Position numbers and translations under genes: made by a program. A model generated the notes under the pieces. That model made no database searches. It had not been told where the DNA came from and saw nothing but the letters and a program-made list of their open reading frames with translations. From Actinoallomurus oryzae (lineage in GTDB: Bacteria; Actinomycetota; Actinomycetes; Streptosporangiales; Streptosporangiaceae), in assembly GCF_039541955.1 (NCBI RefSeq), contig NZ_BAABHF010000069.1:1-64000 (forward strand): a stretch of 64,000 bases of DNA, read 5' to 3'. How positions within the stretch are numbered: the first letter of the stretch is position 1; each line of letters opens with the position of its first letter. Shown here in pieces: positions 34,839 through 44,779 of this stretch.

Positions 34839-35318
34839 ATGACGAAGCCCCGCACACTGGAACCTGAGCAGTGGGAGCTTTGGAACAGCTGGATGCAGGC
34901 GCAGCGTCTCCTGGCCCGTGAGCTGGACCGTGATCTGCAACGCGACTACGGCATCTCCAAGGCCGAGTTCAGCGTGCTCGTGACACTTCAACGGGCGGCC
35001 GAGGGCCAGATGCGCGTGGGCGAGCTCGCCGAGTCACTCGGCTGGGAGAAAAGCCGCGTGGCGCACCAGCTGACGCGGATGGAGAACCGCGAGCTCGTGG
35101 ATCGGATCGCGAACCGGTCCGGCCGTCGGATCGGGATCAGGCTGACCGCCAAGGGCCGCACGGCCGTGGAGAACGCCATCCTGGGGCATGGGGACAACAT
35201 CCGCCGATACTTCTTCGAAACGCTCACGCCCGAGCAGGCCGCAGCCATCCACGCGTGGAGTCGGCAGGTGGTCGACAGCATTGAAGCGCGCTGTGGTGAG
35301 GGCCCCGCCGCTCCCTAG
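34839..35318 (+). CDS. MarR family transcriptional regulator
   Basis: This 159-residue protein has the helix-turn-helix RVGELAESLGWEKSRVAHQLTRMENR (about residues 57-82), with the WEKSRVAHQLTRM recognition helix typical of a large actinobacterial MarR subgroup. The wing is NRSGRRIGIRLTAKG. ATG 34839 has no ribosome binding site but a promoter ends 6 bp upstream. It controls itself and the divergent FAD/NAD(P) oxidoreductase through the twin operator at 34769-34821. The ligand is unknown. It is convergent with the FAD monooxygenase gene. Confidence 0.92.
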   Translation: MTKPRTLEPEQWELWNSWMQAQRLLARELDRDLQRDYGISKAEFSVLVTLQRAAEGQMRVGELAESLGWEKSRVAHQLTRMENRELVDRIANRSGRRIGIRLTAKGRTAVENAILGHGDNIRRYFFETLTPEQAAAIHAWSRQVVDSIEARCGEGPAAP

Positions 35319-35343
35319 CGGGACCTTTCGTTCGCCTGCGACA

Positions 35344-36531
35344 TCAGCCCGAGACGGGGCCGAGCGGACGATCGATGATGGCGGTGGATTTACCGACGAG
35401 GGCGGCGGCGACGTAGCGGTCGATGAGGGGGACGTGGGCCAGCTTGAGGGCGGCCCGCCGGACGTGGAGCTGGGTGGTGGTGGCGGGGATGAACCAGCGG
35501 GTCCCCTTGCGGGCCACCTGCTGTTTCTCGGTGGCCAGGGGACGGAGTGTGCGTTCGTAGCCGTCCAGCGCGGCCTCGACGGACGAGGCGTGGGACAGGT
35601 GCTCGGCCAGGACGTAGGCGCCGGTGATGCCGAGGGAGGCGCCCTGGCCGGCCAGCAGGGACACGGCGTAGGCGGCGTCACCGACCAGTACGACGCGGTC
35701 GCGGCTCCAGGCGGGCAGGTCGATCTGGGCGACCTGGTCGTAGTACACGTGTTCGGGTGGCGGGCAGGCGGCCAGGGCGCGGGGCGCCACCCAGCCGAGG
35801 GGGGCGTACTCGCGGCGGATCGCCTCGCGCGGGTCGGCCGGCAGCGCAGGGTCGGCGGTGCGGTGCACGGTGAAGACGGCGACGCGTTCGCCGCGCAGCC
35901 CGTAGAAGCCCATCTGCCGGTCGACGGTGTCGGTCAGGCAGAACCGCCCGGCCACCAGGGCGTGGATGTCGGGGTCGTCGAATGAGTAGGCGGCGGTGTG
36001 GAAGCCCAGGTAGCGCAGGAACTCGCGTTCGGGCCCGAAGATCTGGCCGCGGACGGTCGAGTGGATGCCGTCGGCGCCGACCAGCAGATCGGCGTCGATC
36101 GTGCTGCCGTCGCCGAGGGTGACGGTGACACCGTCGGCGCGGTTGTCGATGCCGGTGAGGGTGGTGGCGTGGCGTATCTCGACGCCGCCGGGGACGTGGT
36201 CGCGCAGCGCGCGTTCGAGGTCGGGGCGCATGATGCTGGTCAGCCGGCCGTCCACGATCTTGGCGAACTGGGCGAAGCGCATGCTCGCGCGCCGGCGGCC
36301 GTTGTGGTCGCGGTAGCTCATCTCTTCGACGTCATAGCCGAGTTCGCGGATGCGGGGCAGTACGCCCATGGCCTCCGCGGCGTCGTAGCCGGGACCGAAG
36401 AAGTCGATCATGTAGCCCTGGGTGCGGGGGCCGGGCGCCTTCTCCACGACGACGACCTCGGCTCCGATGGTGTCGAGGCGCTGGGCGAGGGCCAGGCCGG
36501 CGATGCCGGCTCCACAGATGATCACCTTCAT
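35344..36531 (-). CDS. FAD-dependent monooxygenase (PHBH fold)
   Basis: This 395-residue flavoprotein has the group A monooxygenase motifs: GxGxxG in IICGAGIAGLALAQRL (residues 4-19), the DG motif in LLVGADGIHSTVR and the GD motif in VVLVGDAAYAVSLLAGQG. It resembles TetX-like and aromatic hydroxylases that oxidise a phenolic or polyketide substrate with NAD(P)H and O2. ATG 36531 follows the tetR stop by 8 bp, so it is the second gene of a tetR-monooxygenase operon. Inactivation of an antibiotic or catabolism of an aromatic compound are both possible. Confidence 0.88.
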   Translation of the reverse strand: MKVIICGAGIAGLALAQRLDTIGAEVVVVEKAPGPRTQGYMIDFFGPGYDAAEAMGVLPRIRELGYDVEEMSYRDHNGRRRASMRFAQFAKIVDGRLTSIMRPDLERALRDHVPGGVEIRHATTLTGIDNRADGVTVTLGDGSTIDADLLVGADGIHSTVRGQIFGPEREFLRYLGFHTAAYSFDDPDIHALVAGRFCLTDTVDRQMGFYGLRGERVAVFTVHRTADPALPADPREAIRREYAPLGWVAPRALAACPPPEHVYYDQVAQIDLPAWSRDRVVLVGDAAYAVSLLAGQGASLGITGAYVLAEHLSHASSVEAALDGYERTLRPLATEKQQVARKGTRWFIPATTTQLHVRRAALKLAHVPLIDRYVAAALVGKSTAIIDRPLGPVSG

Positions 36532-36539
36532 GAGGGATC

Positions 36540-37133
36540 TCACTGCTCCTTGGTCGAGGGTCGGGGTTCGGTGGGAGCGACGAGGCGGCGCAGAACGGCC
36601 GTCAGGTCCGCCGCGTCCGGGCCGGGGCCGAGCGCGCGGTGCAGCATGATGCCGTCGATCGCGGCCGCGATCACCGCGGCGGTCGCGTCGGGGGCGGGGA
36701 CCTGGTGCTCGGCCAGCCGGCCGGCCAGCGCCCGGCGGAACTCGGCGACGACCCCGCCCAGGGAGCGGCGCAGGTCCTCATCGCGGCCGGCGGCCAGGTA
36801 GGCCTCGGCGAACAGCAGCGAGGTCGGGTCCCGGCCGTCGTAGGCGGCCAGGAACTCCATCATCAGCCCCAGTGCCTCACCGGGCGTGCGCGCGTGTGCC
36901 AGGCCCGCGCCGGCCTGCTCGATCAGGTCGTGCATCACCGCCAGTGCCGCCTCGCTCAGCAGCGCCTGAACCGAGGCGAAGTGGTAGTGCACCACGCCGG
37001 GGGCCACGCCGGCCCGTTCGGCCAGCATCCGGGTGCTGACGGCCGCCCAGCCCCGCTCGGCGATCAGTTCGGCCGCCGCCGCCAGCAGCCGCCGGCGGGC
37101 CTCACGTCCGCGATCCGCCGCCGTCGTACTCAT
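36540..37133 (-). CDS. TetR family regulator
   Basis: This 197-residue TetR protein has its helix-turn-helix at about residues 28-60 (WAAVSTRMLAERAGVAPGVVHYHF), followed by an all-helical ligand domain. ATG 37133 is preceded by GGTGGGAACG. It is the first gene of an operon with the FAD monooxygenase 8 bp downstream, so the pair is likely derepressed by the enzyme's substrate. A perfect 16-bp palindrome lies 38 bp upstream. Confidence 0.9.
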   Translation of the reverse strand: MSTTAADRGREARRRLLAAAAELIAERGWAAVSTRMLAERAGVAPGVVHYHFASVQALLSEAALAVMHDLIEQAGAGLAHARTPGEALGLMMEFLAAYDGRDPTSLLFAEAYLAAGRDEDLRRSLGGVVAEFRRALAGRLAEHQVPAPDATAAVIAAAIDGIMLHRALGPGPDAADLTAVLRRLVAPTEPRPSTKEQ

Positions 37134-37171
37134 CGTTCCCACCTTCTGGTCGATCGCCCTGGACGTTCGTA

Positions 37172-37187
37172 TTGGGCGATCGCCCAA
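37172..37187. promoter_or_regulatory. 16-bp palindromic TetR operator
   Basis: TTGGGCGATCGCCCAA is a perfect palindrome 38 bp upstream of the tetR start. A diverged copy (GGTCGATCGCCC, 37148-37159) lies between it and the gene. It probably serves tetR-monooxygenase autoregulation. Confidence 0.7.
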
Positions 37188-37309
37188 ATCTAGCACGACG
37201 AGTCCGCCGTACGCCTCGATCGCACCGGCACACCGCCGGCCGGGACGTCACCGCGCCGGGCGACCCCGGCGCCCTCCCCCAGGCAGATCCCGTGGCGGAG
37301 GCGCCTCCC

Positions 37310-37921
37310 CTATGACTCGGCGGGACCGCCTTGTCCGCGGGCCTTGAGCCATTCGCGTGCGAGGAGTCCGTAGACGACGTCGTCGTCGCGTTGTCCGTCG
37401 GGGAAGACCACTGCTTCGCGCAGCAGGCCCTCCTCGGTGAATCCCAGGCGGCGGGCCACGCTGCGACTGCGCGCGTTGTCGGTGCCGGTCCGCAGCTCGA
37501 CCCGGTCCAGGCCGATGGGGCCGAACGCCTGGTCCAGGACCGCCGTGACGGCTCGAGTGACCAGACCCCGCCCTTCGAACGCGGGGTCGATCCAGTAGCC
37601 GATCTCTCCGGTCCGCATGGCCTTGTCGATCCTCAGGCTGACCGCGCCGACCAGCCTCCAGTCCCGGCCCGCCGGCACCGCGATGTCGAGGGGCAGCTGT
37701 GTTCCCTCGAGCCACGCCCGGCCCTGCTGTTCCAGGCGCGAGCGGGTCTCCTCGAGCGTTGCCGGATTGGTGGCGTCGAAGCCGGGGTCCCAGTGCGCGA
37801 GACGCTTGTAGTTGGCCATCAGCAGGGACTGGTGAGCCTCCGCGATCGCGACCGTACGCGGTATCAGCGCCGCGTCGTCACCGAGCGGGCAGGTGAACGT
37901 GGCGGGGGTGACCGTCGACAC
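37310..37921 (-). CDS. GNAT family N-acetyltransferase (RimJ/RimL type)
   Basis: This 203-residue acetyltransferase shows the ribosomal-protein acetyltransferase pattern: RLVGAVSLRIDKAMRTGEIGYWIDPAFEGRGLVTRAV, with the acetyl-CoA pyrophosphate loop FEGRGLV at about residue 120. VELRTGTDNARSRSVARRLGFTEEGLLREAV follows. GTG 37921 is chosen because GGGAG lies 7 nt upstream, within the slightly longer frame that starts at GTG 37933. The substrate could be a ribosomal protein N-terminus or an aminoglycoside-like small molecule. It is a single gene. The 106 bp to the SDR gene hold nothing clear. Confidence 0.87.
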   Translation of the reverse strand: MSTVTPATFTCPLGDDAALIPRTVAIAEAHQSLLMANYKRLAHWDPGFDATNPATLEETRSRLEQQGRAWLEGTQLPLDIAVPAGRDWRLVGAVSLRIDKAMRTGEIGYWIDPAFEGRGLVTRAVTAVLDQAFGPIGLDRVELRTGTDNARSRSVARRLGFTEEGLLREAVVFPDGQRDDDVVYGLLAREWLKARGQGGPAES

Positions 37922-38039
37922 TCGTTCTCCCACTGAGTCGGTAGTGAGGCATCAGCCTCGGTGGCCGGCGCCGAGCGGTCAACGGGTTATCGCAGCCGGA
38001 CGAGGCCGGCGGAGACGCCACTGCGGGTGAGGCGCTCGG

Positions 38040-38771
38040 CTACCAGGGGACATGCCCTTGGTCGTTGAAGAATCCGCCGGTGGGACCGTCGGCCAGCGTG
38101 GCCAGCTCCACGATGATCCGGGCGCCCTCCTCGACGGTGCGGGAGCCGCGGTGGCCGGTGAGGTCGGTGGCGGTGTAGCCGGGCGTCGCCGCATTGATCT
38201 TGATGCGGGACAGGTCGGGGTCCTTGGCGAAGGCGTGAGCGTACTGGACGGTGAGCATGTTGAGCGCGGTCTTCGACGACGAGTACGCGATCCGGCGGCC
38301 GGCGTCGCCGCCGAAATCGGTACCGCCGCTCGTCAACCCCAACGAGGCGGTGGTGCTGGACACGTTGACGATGCGCGGCGCCGCCGAGGCGCGCAACAGC
38401 GGCAGCATCGCGTGAATGACCGTGACGACGCCGAAGACGTTGACCTCATAGGTGTGGCGCATCTCGAGCGCCGTGGTGTCGGCGGCGAGCCGGTCCACGA
38501 CGGTGCCCGCGTTGTTGACCAGCACGTCGAGTCGTCCATGGTCCCGGCGCAGCCGATCGGCCACCGCTTCGACACTGGCGGAGTCGGTCACGTCGAGCTG
38601 TACCGGCACGGCCGCCCCGCCGGCGCGAAGCTCCCCGGCGGCTGCGATACCGCGCTCCGGATCGCGGCTGCCCATCACCACGGTCATCCCGCGTTCCAGG
38701 AGCTGCCGGGCCGTCTCCTTGCCCAGCCCCTTGTTCGCCCCGGTCACGAGCGCCACCGGACGGTCGACCAT
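38040..38771 (-). CDS. Short-chain dehydrogenase/reductase (classical SDR)
   Basis: This 243-residue NAD(P)-dependent oxidoreductase has the cofactor motif TGANKGLG (residues 10-17), NNAG (about 85-88), the catalytic Ser in NVSSTTAS and YxxxK in AYSSSKTAL. The basic residues SRDPER after beta-2 favour NADP(H). Plant carbonyl/menthol reductase-like bacterial SDRs look like this. The substrate is unknown. It is divergent from a TetR gene at 38853, with repeated operator-like elements in the 81-bp spacer, so TetR repression is likely. ATG 38771. Confidence 0.9.
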   Translation of the reverse strand: MVDRPVALVTGANKGLGKETARQLLERGMTVVMGSRDPERGIAAAGELRAGGAAVPVQLDVTDSASVEAVADRLRRDHGRLDVLVNNAGTVVDRLAADTTALEMRHTYEVNVFGVVTVIHAMLPLLRASAAPRIVNVSSTTASLGLTSGGTDFGGDAGRRIAYSSSKTALNMLTVQYAHAFAKDPDLSRIKINAATPGYTATDLTGHRGSRTVEEGARIIVELATLADGPTGGFFNDQGHVPW

Positions 38772-38816
38772 GGCTCACCCCTTCTTCCCCGCGATAGCCG
38801 TCGAACTCGCGTTACA

Positions 38817-38845
38817 AGCTGTATCACAAGATACTAGCTGTATCA
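38817..38845. promoter_or_regulatory. TetR operator with direct and inverted repeats
   Basis: AGCTGTATCA occurs twice as a direct repeat (38817-38826 and 38836-38845, 19 bp apart). Between them GTATC-ACAA-GATAC makes an inverted repeat. It lies directly before the tetR GTG and in the divergent SDR promoter. Confidence 0.65.
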
Positions 38846-38852
38846 TGAGTGA

Positions 38853-39479
38853 GTGGCCACGTCAGAGTCGAAGGAAGCCGGGCGGGGACTGCGGGCCGCC
38901 GGCGTGCAGCGGACCCGGCGCAGCATCCTCACCGCCGCACGCCGGCATCTCATCGAGACCGGCTACCACCGGCTCAGCCTGGAGGACGTCGCCGCCGACG
39001 CCGGCGTCACCCGGGTCACCATCTACCGGCACTTCGACTCCAAGCTCGGCCTGCTCGACGCCATCGCCGAGGACCTCGCCCAGCAGGCCGGCCTCGTCCC
39101 CGGCATGCATGAGGCGGCCCAGGTCGCCGAACCGGTCCCCGCCTTCACCGCGATGGTCAAGGAGCTGTGCCGCTTCTGGAGCACCGACCCGGAAGTCTTC
39201 CGGCGGCTGATCAGCCTGTCGGCCGTGGACCCGGAAGCCCAGCGCGTGGTCGCCGGCCGAGAACACTGGCGATACCAGCAGATCAGCGCGTTCGTGCAGC
39301 GCCTGGCCTCCGCCGACCGCCTCCGGGCCCCTTTCGACGTATCGCAGGCCACCGCCGTCGTCGGAACCGTGACGGGCTTTCCGGCGTGCGACGAGATCGC
39401 CACACGCCTCCGGATGGACCTGACCGAGTTGGACCGGACACTCCTGCCCGTGCTCGCCAGTGTCGTCCGACTCGACTGA
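38853..39479 (+). CDS. TetR family regulator
   Basis: This 208-residue protein has the TetR helix-turn-helix at about residues 38-62 (YHRLSLEDVAADAGVTRVTIYRHF) and a helical ligand domain. GTG 38853 is the start, with no distinct ribosome binding site and an AT-rich operator directly upstream, which suggests a leaderless message. It should repress the divergent SDR gene and itself. The inducer is unknown. Its 3' side opens into the spacer with DnaA-box-like sequences. Confidence 0.9.
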   Translation: MATSESKEAGRGLRAAGVQRTRRSILTAARRHLIETGYHRLSLEDVAADAGVTRVTIYRHFDSKLGLLDAIAEDLAQQAGLVPGMHEAAQVAEPVPAFTAMVKELCRFWSTDPEVFRRLISLSAVDPEAQRVVAGREHWRYQQISAFVQRLASADRLRAPFDVSQATAVVGTVTGFPACDEIATRLRMDLTELDRTLLPVLASVVRLD

Positions 39480-39571
39480 TCGACAAGCTCTCGCATTCCC
39501 GAGTGCTGCGGCGACCCCATGCCGGGTCACCGCCGAACCGCTGAGCTGGGCAAGAACGGTGCCGGGACCGA

Positions 39572-39670
39572 TTTCCACAGGGCCTGTGGAAAACTCGGTG
39601 GGTAACCGCCGGCCAATACCCACATAGGTGGTGATTTCCCCGGCCGAACTGTGGAAAGCCCTGTGGATAA
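39572..39670. other. Cluster of five DnaA-box-like 9-mers
   Basis: In 99 bp there are TTTCCACAG (39572-39580, plus), its complement at 39584-39592, ATACCCACA (39616-39624, plus), CTGTGGAAA (39649-39657) and TGTGGATAA (39662-39670). The last is an exact consensus DnaA box TTATCCACA on the minus strand. The spacer 39480-39744 lies between two convergent genes and has no other gene. It is not oriC by context, as dnaA/dnaN are absent. A DnaA-titrating site is possible. Confidence 0.5.
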
Positions 39671-39744
39671 CCCGGGGACAACGCGGCCGGCGGAACACCG
39701 CCCGCGAGAGCGCCGCGCGTACCGGAGACAGGTCCTGACCGGCG

Positions 39745-40380
39745 CTAACGAGACTCCATGGCGAGCCGCAGGCCCAGCCCGACCAGCACGACCCCGGACA
39801 GCTGTTCGAGCCGCCGCCGCACCGCCGGCCGGCCGAGCGCCCGCCCGGCGCGGCCCGCCAGCCAGATCAGGCTCAGGTACCAGACCACGTCGATCAGCGC
39901 CCAGACCAACGACAGCGCCACCAGCACCGGCAGGACGGGCGCGCCGTGCGGGACGAACTGCGGCAGGAACGACACCGCGAACACCCCCGCCTTGGGGTTG
40001 GCCGCGTTCGTCAGCAGGCCCAGCCGGTAGGCCCGCCACCGCGACACCGGCACCGCCCGCACCCCCGGCTCCCCCGCCTGCTCCACGGGACGCCGGCGGC
40101 GCGCGGACCACAGCGCCCGTACGCCCATCCACACCAGGAACACCGCGCCCGCGATCCGGATCGTGTCATAGGCGATCCGCGAGGCCAGCAGCAGCGCGGT
40201 CAGCCCGAACGCGGCCGCCAGCCCCCACAGCACGATCCCGGTCTCGTTGCCCAGCATCGCCGCCACGCCCGCGCGGCGGCCCGCGGTGACCGACTGGCGC
40301 ACGATCACCGCCGTGCTCGGGCCCGGGATCAGGGCCACGACGATCGCGGCGCCGGTGAAGGCGAACAGCATCTGGATCAT
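39745..40380 (-). CDS. LysE/RhtB family exporter
   Basis: This 211-residue inner-membrane protein has five or six hydrophobic helices with the LysE signature: VALIPGPSTAVIVRQSVTAGRRAGVAAMLGNETG (about residues 13-46), then GLLTNAANPKAGVFAVSFLPQFV. The family exports basic or neutral amino acids and homoserine lactones. The substrate is unknown. ATG 40380 with GAGGCG just upstream is chosen over ATG 40416. Its end converges on the DnaA-box-like spacer. The 67 bp to the pseudokinase gene hold nothing distinct. Confidence 0.9.
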   Translation of the reverse strand: MIQMLFAFTGAAIVVALIPGPSTAVIVRQSVTAGRRAGVAAMLGNETGIVLWGLAAAFGLTALLLASRIAYDTIRIAGAVFLVWMGVRALWSARRRRPVEQAGEPGVRAVPVSRWRAYRLGLLTNAANPKAGVFAVSFLPQFVPHGAPVLPVLVALSLVWALIDVVWYLSLIWLAGRAGRALGRPAVRRRLEQLSGVVLVGLGLRLAMESR

Positions 40381-40447
40381 CGCCTCATGCTGGCCCGAGT
40401 CCGCACACGCGGGCAACCGGCTTTCGCCCCCCGGAGAGACGGGCGGC

Positions 40448-41242
40448 CTACCAGCTCGTACGGGCCGTGACCGGGCCGCCGTGCCCGGCGGGGTTCATCG
40501 TGCCCGGCCCGCCGGTCCGCGAGGGCCCCGGCGTCTGGGACTTCTCGCCCGACCGTGACGGCGACGGGCTCGGCCTGGACGGCGTCGGCTCCGGCGGCGG
40601 AGGCGGCTGTACCGGCACCGTGGTGGGCACCTCGGTCGGCGTCGGCGGCTTCGGGGACGGCTCACAGGAGTACAGCAGCAGGACGAGCAGGCCGAGCAGG
40701 ACCAGCAGCGCCGCCAGCGACGCGACCGCCGCCGCCAGGCCCTTGGTGTCCCGCGCGGCCTCCGGGGCGGTCGGCGGTGCCGGAGGGGGCTGCAACGCCG
40801 GCGCCTTGGGACCGGACAGCCAGTACTGCTGGAAGCTGGGGCCGCCACGGCGGCGCCGGCCCAGCCCCCAGCCGCGTTCGAGCAGCACCGGCTTCAAGAA
40901 GCGTTCCGCCCCCGGACGGCCCTCCTCGTGCGCCGTGGCCACCCACGGCGCGCCGCCGTCGGGCAGCGCCGCCACCACCGGCGACGGGCCACCCGGCCCG
41001 GCCGGACGCGGGACCGAGGGGACGACGCCCACCCGCGGCGACTCGGCCTCCACCGCGGCGCGGAACCGGTCACGGGCCGCCGCGTCACCGGCCGCGGCGG
41101 TGGTCAGCAGCGCCACCTCCACCCGGCGGCCCTGAGGATCGGCGGCCAGGTAGACGATGCCGGCGGCGGACTCGTGCAGGCGCGACTCCAGCCGGAACGG
41201 CCCGAGCTCGGCCGGGTCCCCGACCTGCAGCGGTTTCGGCAT
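40448..41242 (-). CDS. Membrane protein with degenerate kinase N-lobe
   Basis: The first 45 residues (LQVGDPAELGPFRLESRL, then ESAAGIVYLAADPQGRRVEVALL) match the N-lobe of the Ser/Thr kinase encoded at 61250-62848. However, the glycine loop is lost, the catalytic Lys is replaced and no HRD or DFG region exists. About residues 165-190 form a single membrane helix, and the last 70 residues, outside the cell, are Pro/Ser/Thr-rich with a Cys just after the helix. It therefore cannot be an active kinase and may be a scaffold or sensor. It is divergent from the MoxR-DUF58-VWA operon. ATG 41242. Confidence 0.72.
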   Translation of the reverse strand: MPKPLQVGDPAELGPFRLESRLHESAAGIVYLAADPQGRRVEVALLTTAAAGDAAARDRFRAAVEAESPRVGVVPSVPRPAGPGGPSPVVAALPDGGAPWVATAHEEGRPGAERFLKPVLLERGWGLGRRRRGGPSFQQYWLSGPKAPALQPPPAPPTAPEAARDTKGLAAAVASLAALLVLLGLLVLLLYSCEPSPKPPTPTEVPTTVPVQPPPPPEPTPSRPSPSPSRSGEKSQTPGPSRTGGPGTMNPAGHGGPVTARTSW

Positions 41243-41373
41243 GCGGCCTGCCTCCCCTCGCCTGCGGCCTGGCGCGACACACTAACAGCCTCGGCGCTCG
41301 GCGGGCCTTCAGCCAGATCGCATAAGGTCGTGCTCGTTGGCGCTGCAACGAGACCCTGACCTTGAGGGACTAC

Positions 41374-42374
<1,001 letters not shown>

Positions 42375-42378
<4 letters not shown>

Positions 42379-43340
42379 GCGGCGCGATGAGGTCCGACAG
42401 GCTCGGTGAGCTGGCGCCCGAGCGGTCCCTGCGGCGGCTCGAACTCGCCGTCACCCGCCGGCTCGACGGCCTGCTGCACGGCGAGCACCTGGGCATTCTT
42501 CCCGGGCCCGGCAGCGACCTGGCCGAGGCCCGCCTCTACCAGCCCGGTGAGGACGACGTACGGCACATGGACTGGGCCGTCACCGCCCGCACCACCACCC
42601 CGCACGTCCGTGACCTGATCGCCGACCACGAGCTGGAGGTCTGGGCGCTGGCCGACCTGTCCCCCAGCATGGACTTCGGCACCGCGGCCATGGAGAAACG
42701 CGACCTGGTCGTCGCCGCGCTCGCCGCCGTCGGATTCCTCACCACGCGGCTCGGCGACCGCGTCGGCGCCTACATCACCCACGGAGGAGGCCTGCGGCGC
42801 TGGCCCGCCCGTACGGGCCGCACCGCGATGTACGCGCTGTTGCAGGCGCTGCTGGACGCGCCCCGCACCGACACGGGCCGGCCGGGCCCCTCGCTCGCCG
42901 AGGCGCTCACCAGCCTCGCCCGCGGCCAGTTCAAACGCGGCCTGCGGGTGGTCATCTCCGACTTCCTGGACCAGGAGCGCACCGGTGACGGCGAACTGGC
43001 CTGGCAGCGTCCGATGCGGCGGCTGGCCGTACGCCACCAGGTCATCGCCGTGGAGATCATCGATCCGCGTGAGCTGGACCTGCCCGACGTCGGCCCGGTG
43101 ATGATGACCGATCCGGAGAACGGCGAGGTACGGGAGATCATCTTGTCCCGGCGGGTCCGTGAGCGGTACGCCGCGGCCGCCGCCGCGCAGCGGGCCCGTA
43201 CCCGCGAGGCCATCCGCGGCTGCGGCGCCGCCCACCTCGTCCTGCGCACCGACCGTGACTGGATCAGCGACGTCGCCCGCTTCGCGCTGCAACAGCGTCG
43301 CGTCGCCGGGCGTGCCCACCCGCAGGGGAGCCGCGTATGA
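42375..43340 (+). CDS. DUF58 domain protein (VWA-like partner of MoxR)
   Basis: This 321-residue soluble protein has the DUF58 core: LGILPGPGSDLAEARLYQPGEDDVRHMDWAVTART, typically GxGxEFxxLRxYxPGDDxRxIDWxAxAR, at about residues 42-76, then a VWA-like region with ALADLSPSMDFG (a MIDAS-like DxSxS). These proteins are recurrent partners of MoxR ATPases. It begins with ATG 42375, overlapping the moxR stop (ATGA), and overlaps the next gene in the same way. The complex likely acts at the inner face of the membrane through the third protein. Confidence 0.9.
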
Positions 43341-44284
43341 CCTTCCTGTCCCCGGGCCGGCTCTGGCTCCTGGCCCTCGTCCCGGTGCTGGTGGGCCTGT
43401 ACCTGCTCATGCAGGCGCGTCGCCGGCAGGCGGCGGTCCGCTTCACGAACCTGGCGCTGTTGTCGCACGTCGCACCGCGCCGGCCCGGCTGGCGGCGGCA
43501 TCTCGCGGCGCTGCTGTTCCTGCTGTCGGTCATCCTCATGACCGTCGGGTTCGCCCGCCCGGCCAAGCCGGTCAAGGTGCCCCGCGAACGCGCCACGATC
43601 ATCGTCGCGATCGACGTGTCGCTGTCGATGAAGGCCACCGACGTGGCGCCCAGCCGGCTCGACGCGGCCAAGGCCGCGGCCAAGAAGTTCGTCCAGGACC
43701 TGCCGATCCGCTTCAACGTCGGCCTGGTCAGCTTCTCCGGCAGCGCCTCGGCGGTGGTCGCGCCGACGTTCGACCGCGAGGCGGTCGGCCATGCCATCGA
43801 CGCGCTGCAGCTGGGCAAGGGCACCGCCATCGGGGAGGCCGTCTTCACCTCGCTGCAGTCGATCCGCTCGTTCGACGCCCGCGCCAACGAGGACCCTCCG
43901 CCCTCGCACATCGTGCTGCTGTCCGACGGTGACAACCAGAGCGGCCGGTCGGTCATGGAGGCCGCCGAGGCCGCCCGCGCCGCGAAGGTCCCCGTCTCGA
44001 CGATCGCCTTCGGCACCCCGTACGGCATCGTCGACATCGACGGGGAGACCGTGCCCGTCCAGGTGAACAAGGCCACGTTGCGCAACCTCGCGCACGACAC
44101 CTCCGGCAAGGCCTACGAGGCGCAGGCCGGGGCGGAGCTGTCGGAGGTCTACCGGCACATCGGCAGCTCGCTCGGGTACCGCATCGAACGCCAGGAGGCG
44201 GCCTCGCAGTACATCCTCGTGGCGTTGCTGTTCGCCCTCGCCGCCGGCGGCCTGTCGCTGGTGTGGTTCCAGCGGCTGCCCTGA
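43337..44284 (+). CDS. VWA-domain membrane protein (BatA-like)
   Basis: This 315-residue protein has two N-terminal membrane helices (residues 5-25 and 55-75), a von Willebrand factor A domain (about 85-270) with an intact MIDAS metal site (AIDVSLSMKATD, Thr in GKGTAIGEA and Asp in LLSDGDNQSG), and a C-terminal helix. This is the BatA/BatB layout. With MoxR and DUF58 it forms a conserved operon thought to support envelope stability or enzyme maturation. ATG 43337 overlaps the DUF58 stop. It is convergent with the small membrane protein gene, with 9 bp between them. Confidence 0.92.
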   Translation: MTFLSPGRLWLLALVPVLVGLYLLMQARRRQAAVRFTNLALLSHVAPRRPGWRRHLAALLFLLSVILMTVGFARPAKPVKVPRERATIIVAIDVSLSMKATDVAPSRLDAAKAAAKKFVQDLPIRFNVGLVSFSGSASAVVAPTFDREAVGHAIDALQLGKGTAIGEAVFTSLQSIRSFDARANEDPPPSHIVLLSDGDNQSGRSVMEAAEAARAAKVPVSTIAFGTPYGIVDIDGETVPVQVNKATLRNLAHDTSGKAYEAQAGAELSEVYRHIGSSLGYRIERQEAASQYILVALLFALAAGGLSLVWFQRLP

Positions 44285-44293
44285 GCGGGGCCC

Positions 44294-44779
44294 TCAGCGG
44301 CGTGAGGCGGGCCGTACGCCGCGCGCGACGTACCCGATGATGCCGAGCAGCACCAGCACGCCGAGCCCGTCGCTCAGCCCCTCCCACAGGCTGCCGAACA
44401 GGCCGTCGCCGCTGAGGAACAGGAACGAGGCGAACACCGTCGCCGCCGTCCCGGCCGCCGGCACCAGCGCGTAGGACCACGGATGCTGCTGCGCCCACGC
44501 CCGCGTACGGTCATGGCCGCGGCGCAGCAGCGCGCCGCCGGCGCCGATGAGGAAGAACACCGCGAGGCCGAACGACAGCGGCCCGGCGACGCTCAGGTGA
44601 CCGCCGAGCAGGTGCAGCGCGAGGTCGGCGCCGCCCACCACCGCTCCCCCGGCCAGCGCGGCCGCCCAGGGTCCCTGTGAGGCCGCCGACATCGCGATCC
44701 ACGCCGAGTCCGAACGGCTCGGCACATCCGGTTGATACGTCATATCGCGATGATGCGTCCGCCGGGCGCGGAACGCCAT
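44294..44779 (-). CDS. Small integral membrane protein, unknown function
   Basis: This protein has 161 residues if it starts at ATG 44779 (GGGGGAA 6 nt upstream) or 149 if at ATG 44743. Four hydrophobic segments are visible (around AALAGGAVVGGADLALHLLG, LSFGLAVFFLIGAGGALL, YALVPAAGTAATVFASFLFL and GLGVLVLLGIIGYVARGV). I do not recognise a family. It ends 9 bp from the convergent VWA gene and is divergent from the methyltransferase at 44881. Codon use is like that of its neighbours. Confidence 0.65.
   Translation of the reverse strand: MAFRARRTHHRDMTYQPDVPSRSDSAWIAMSAASQGPWAAALAGGAVVGGADLALHLLGGHLSVAGPLSFGLAVFFLIGAGGALLRRGHDRTRAWAQQHPWSYALVPAAGTAATVFASFLFLSGDGLFGSLWEGLSDGLGVLVLLGIIGYVARGVRPASRR

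Noticed and set aside
39480..39744. Chromosomal origin of replication
   Set aside because: No dnaA, dnaN, gyr or rpmH genes lie nearby and there are only five boxes. A titration site or relic is more plausible.
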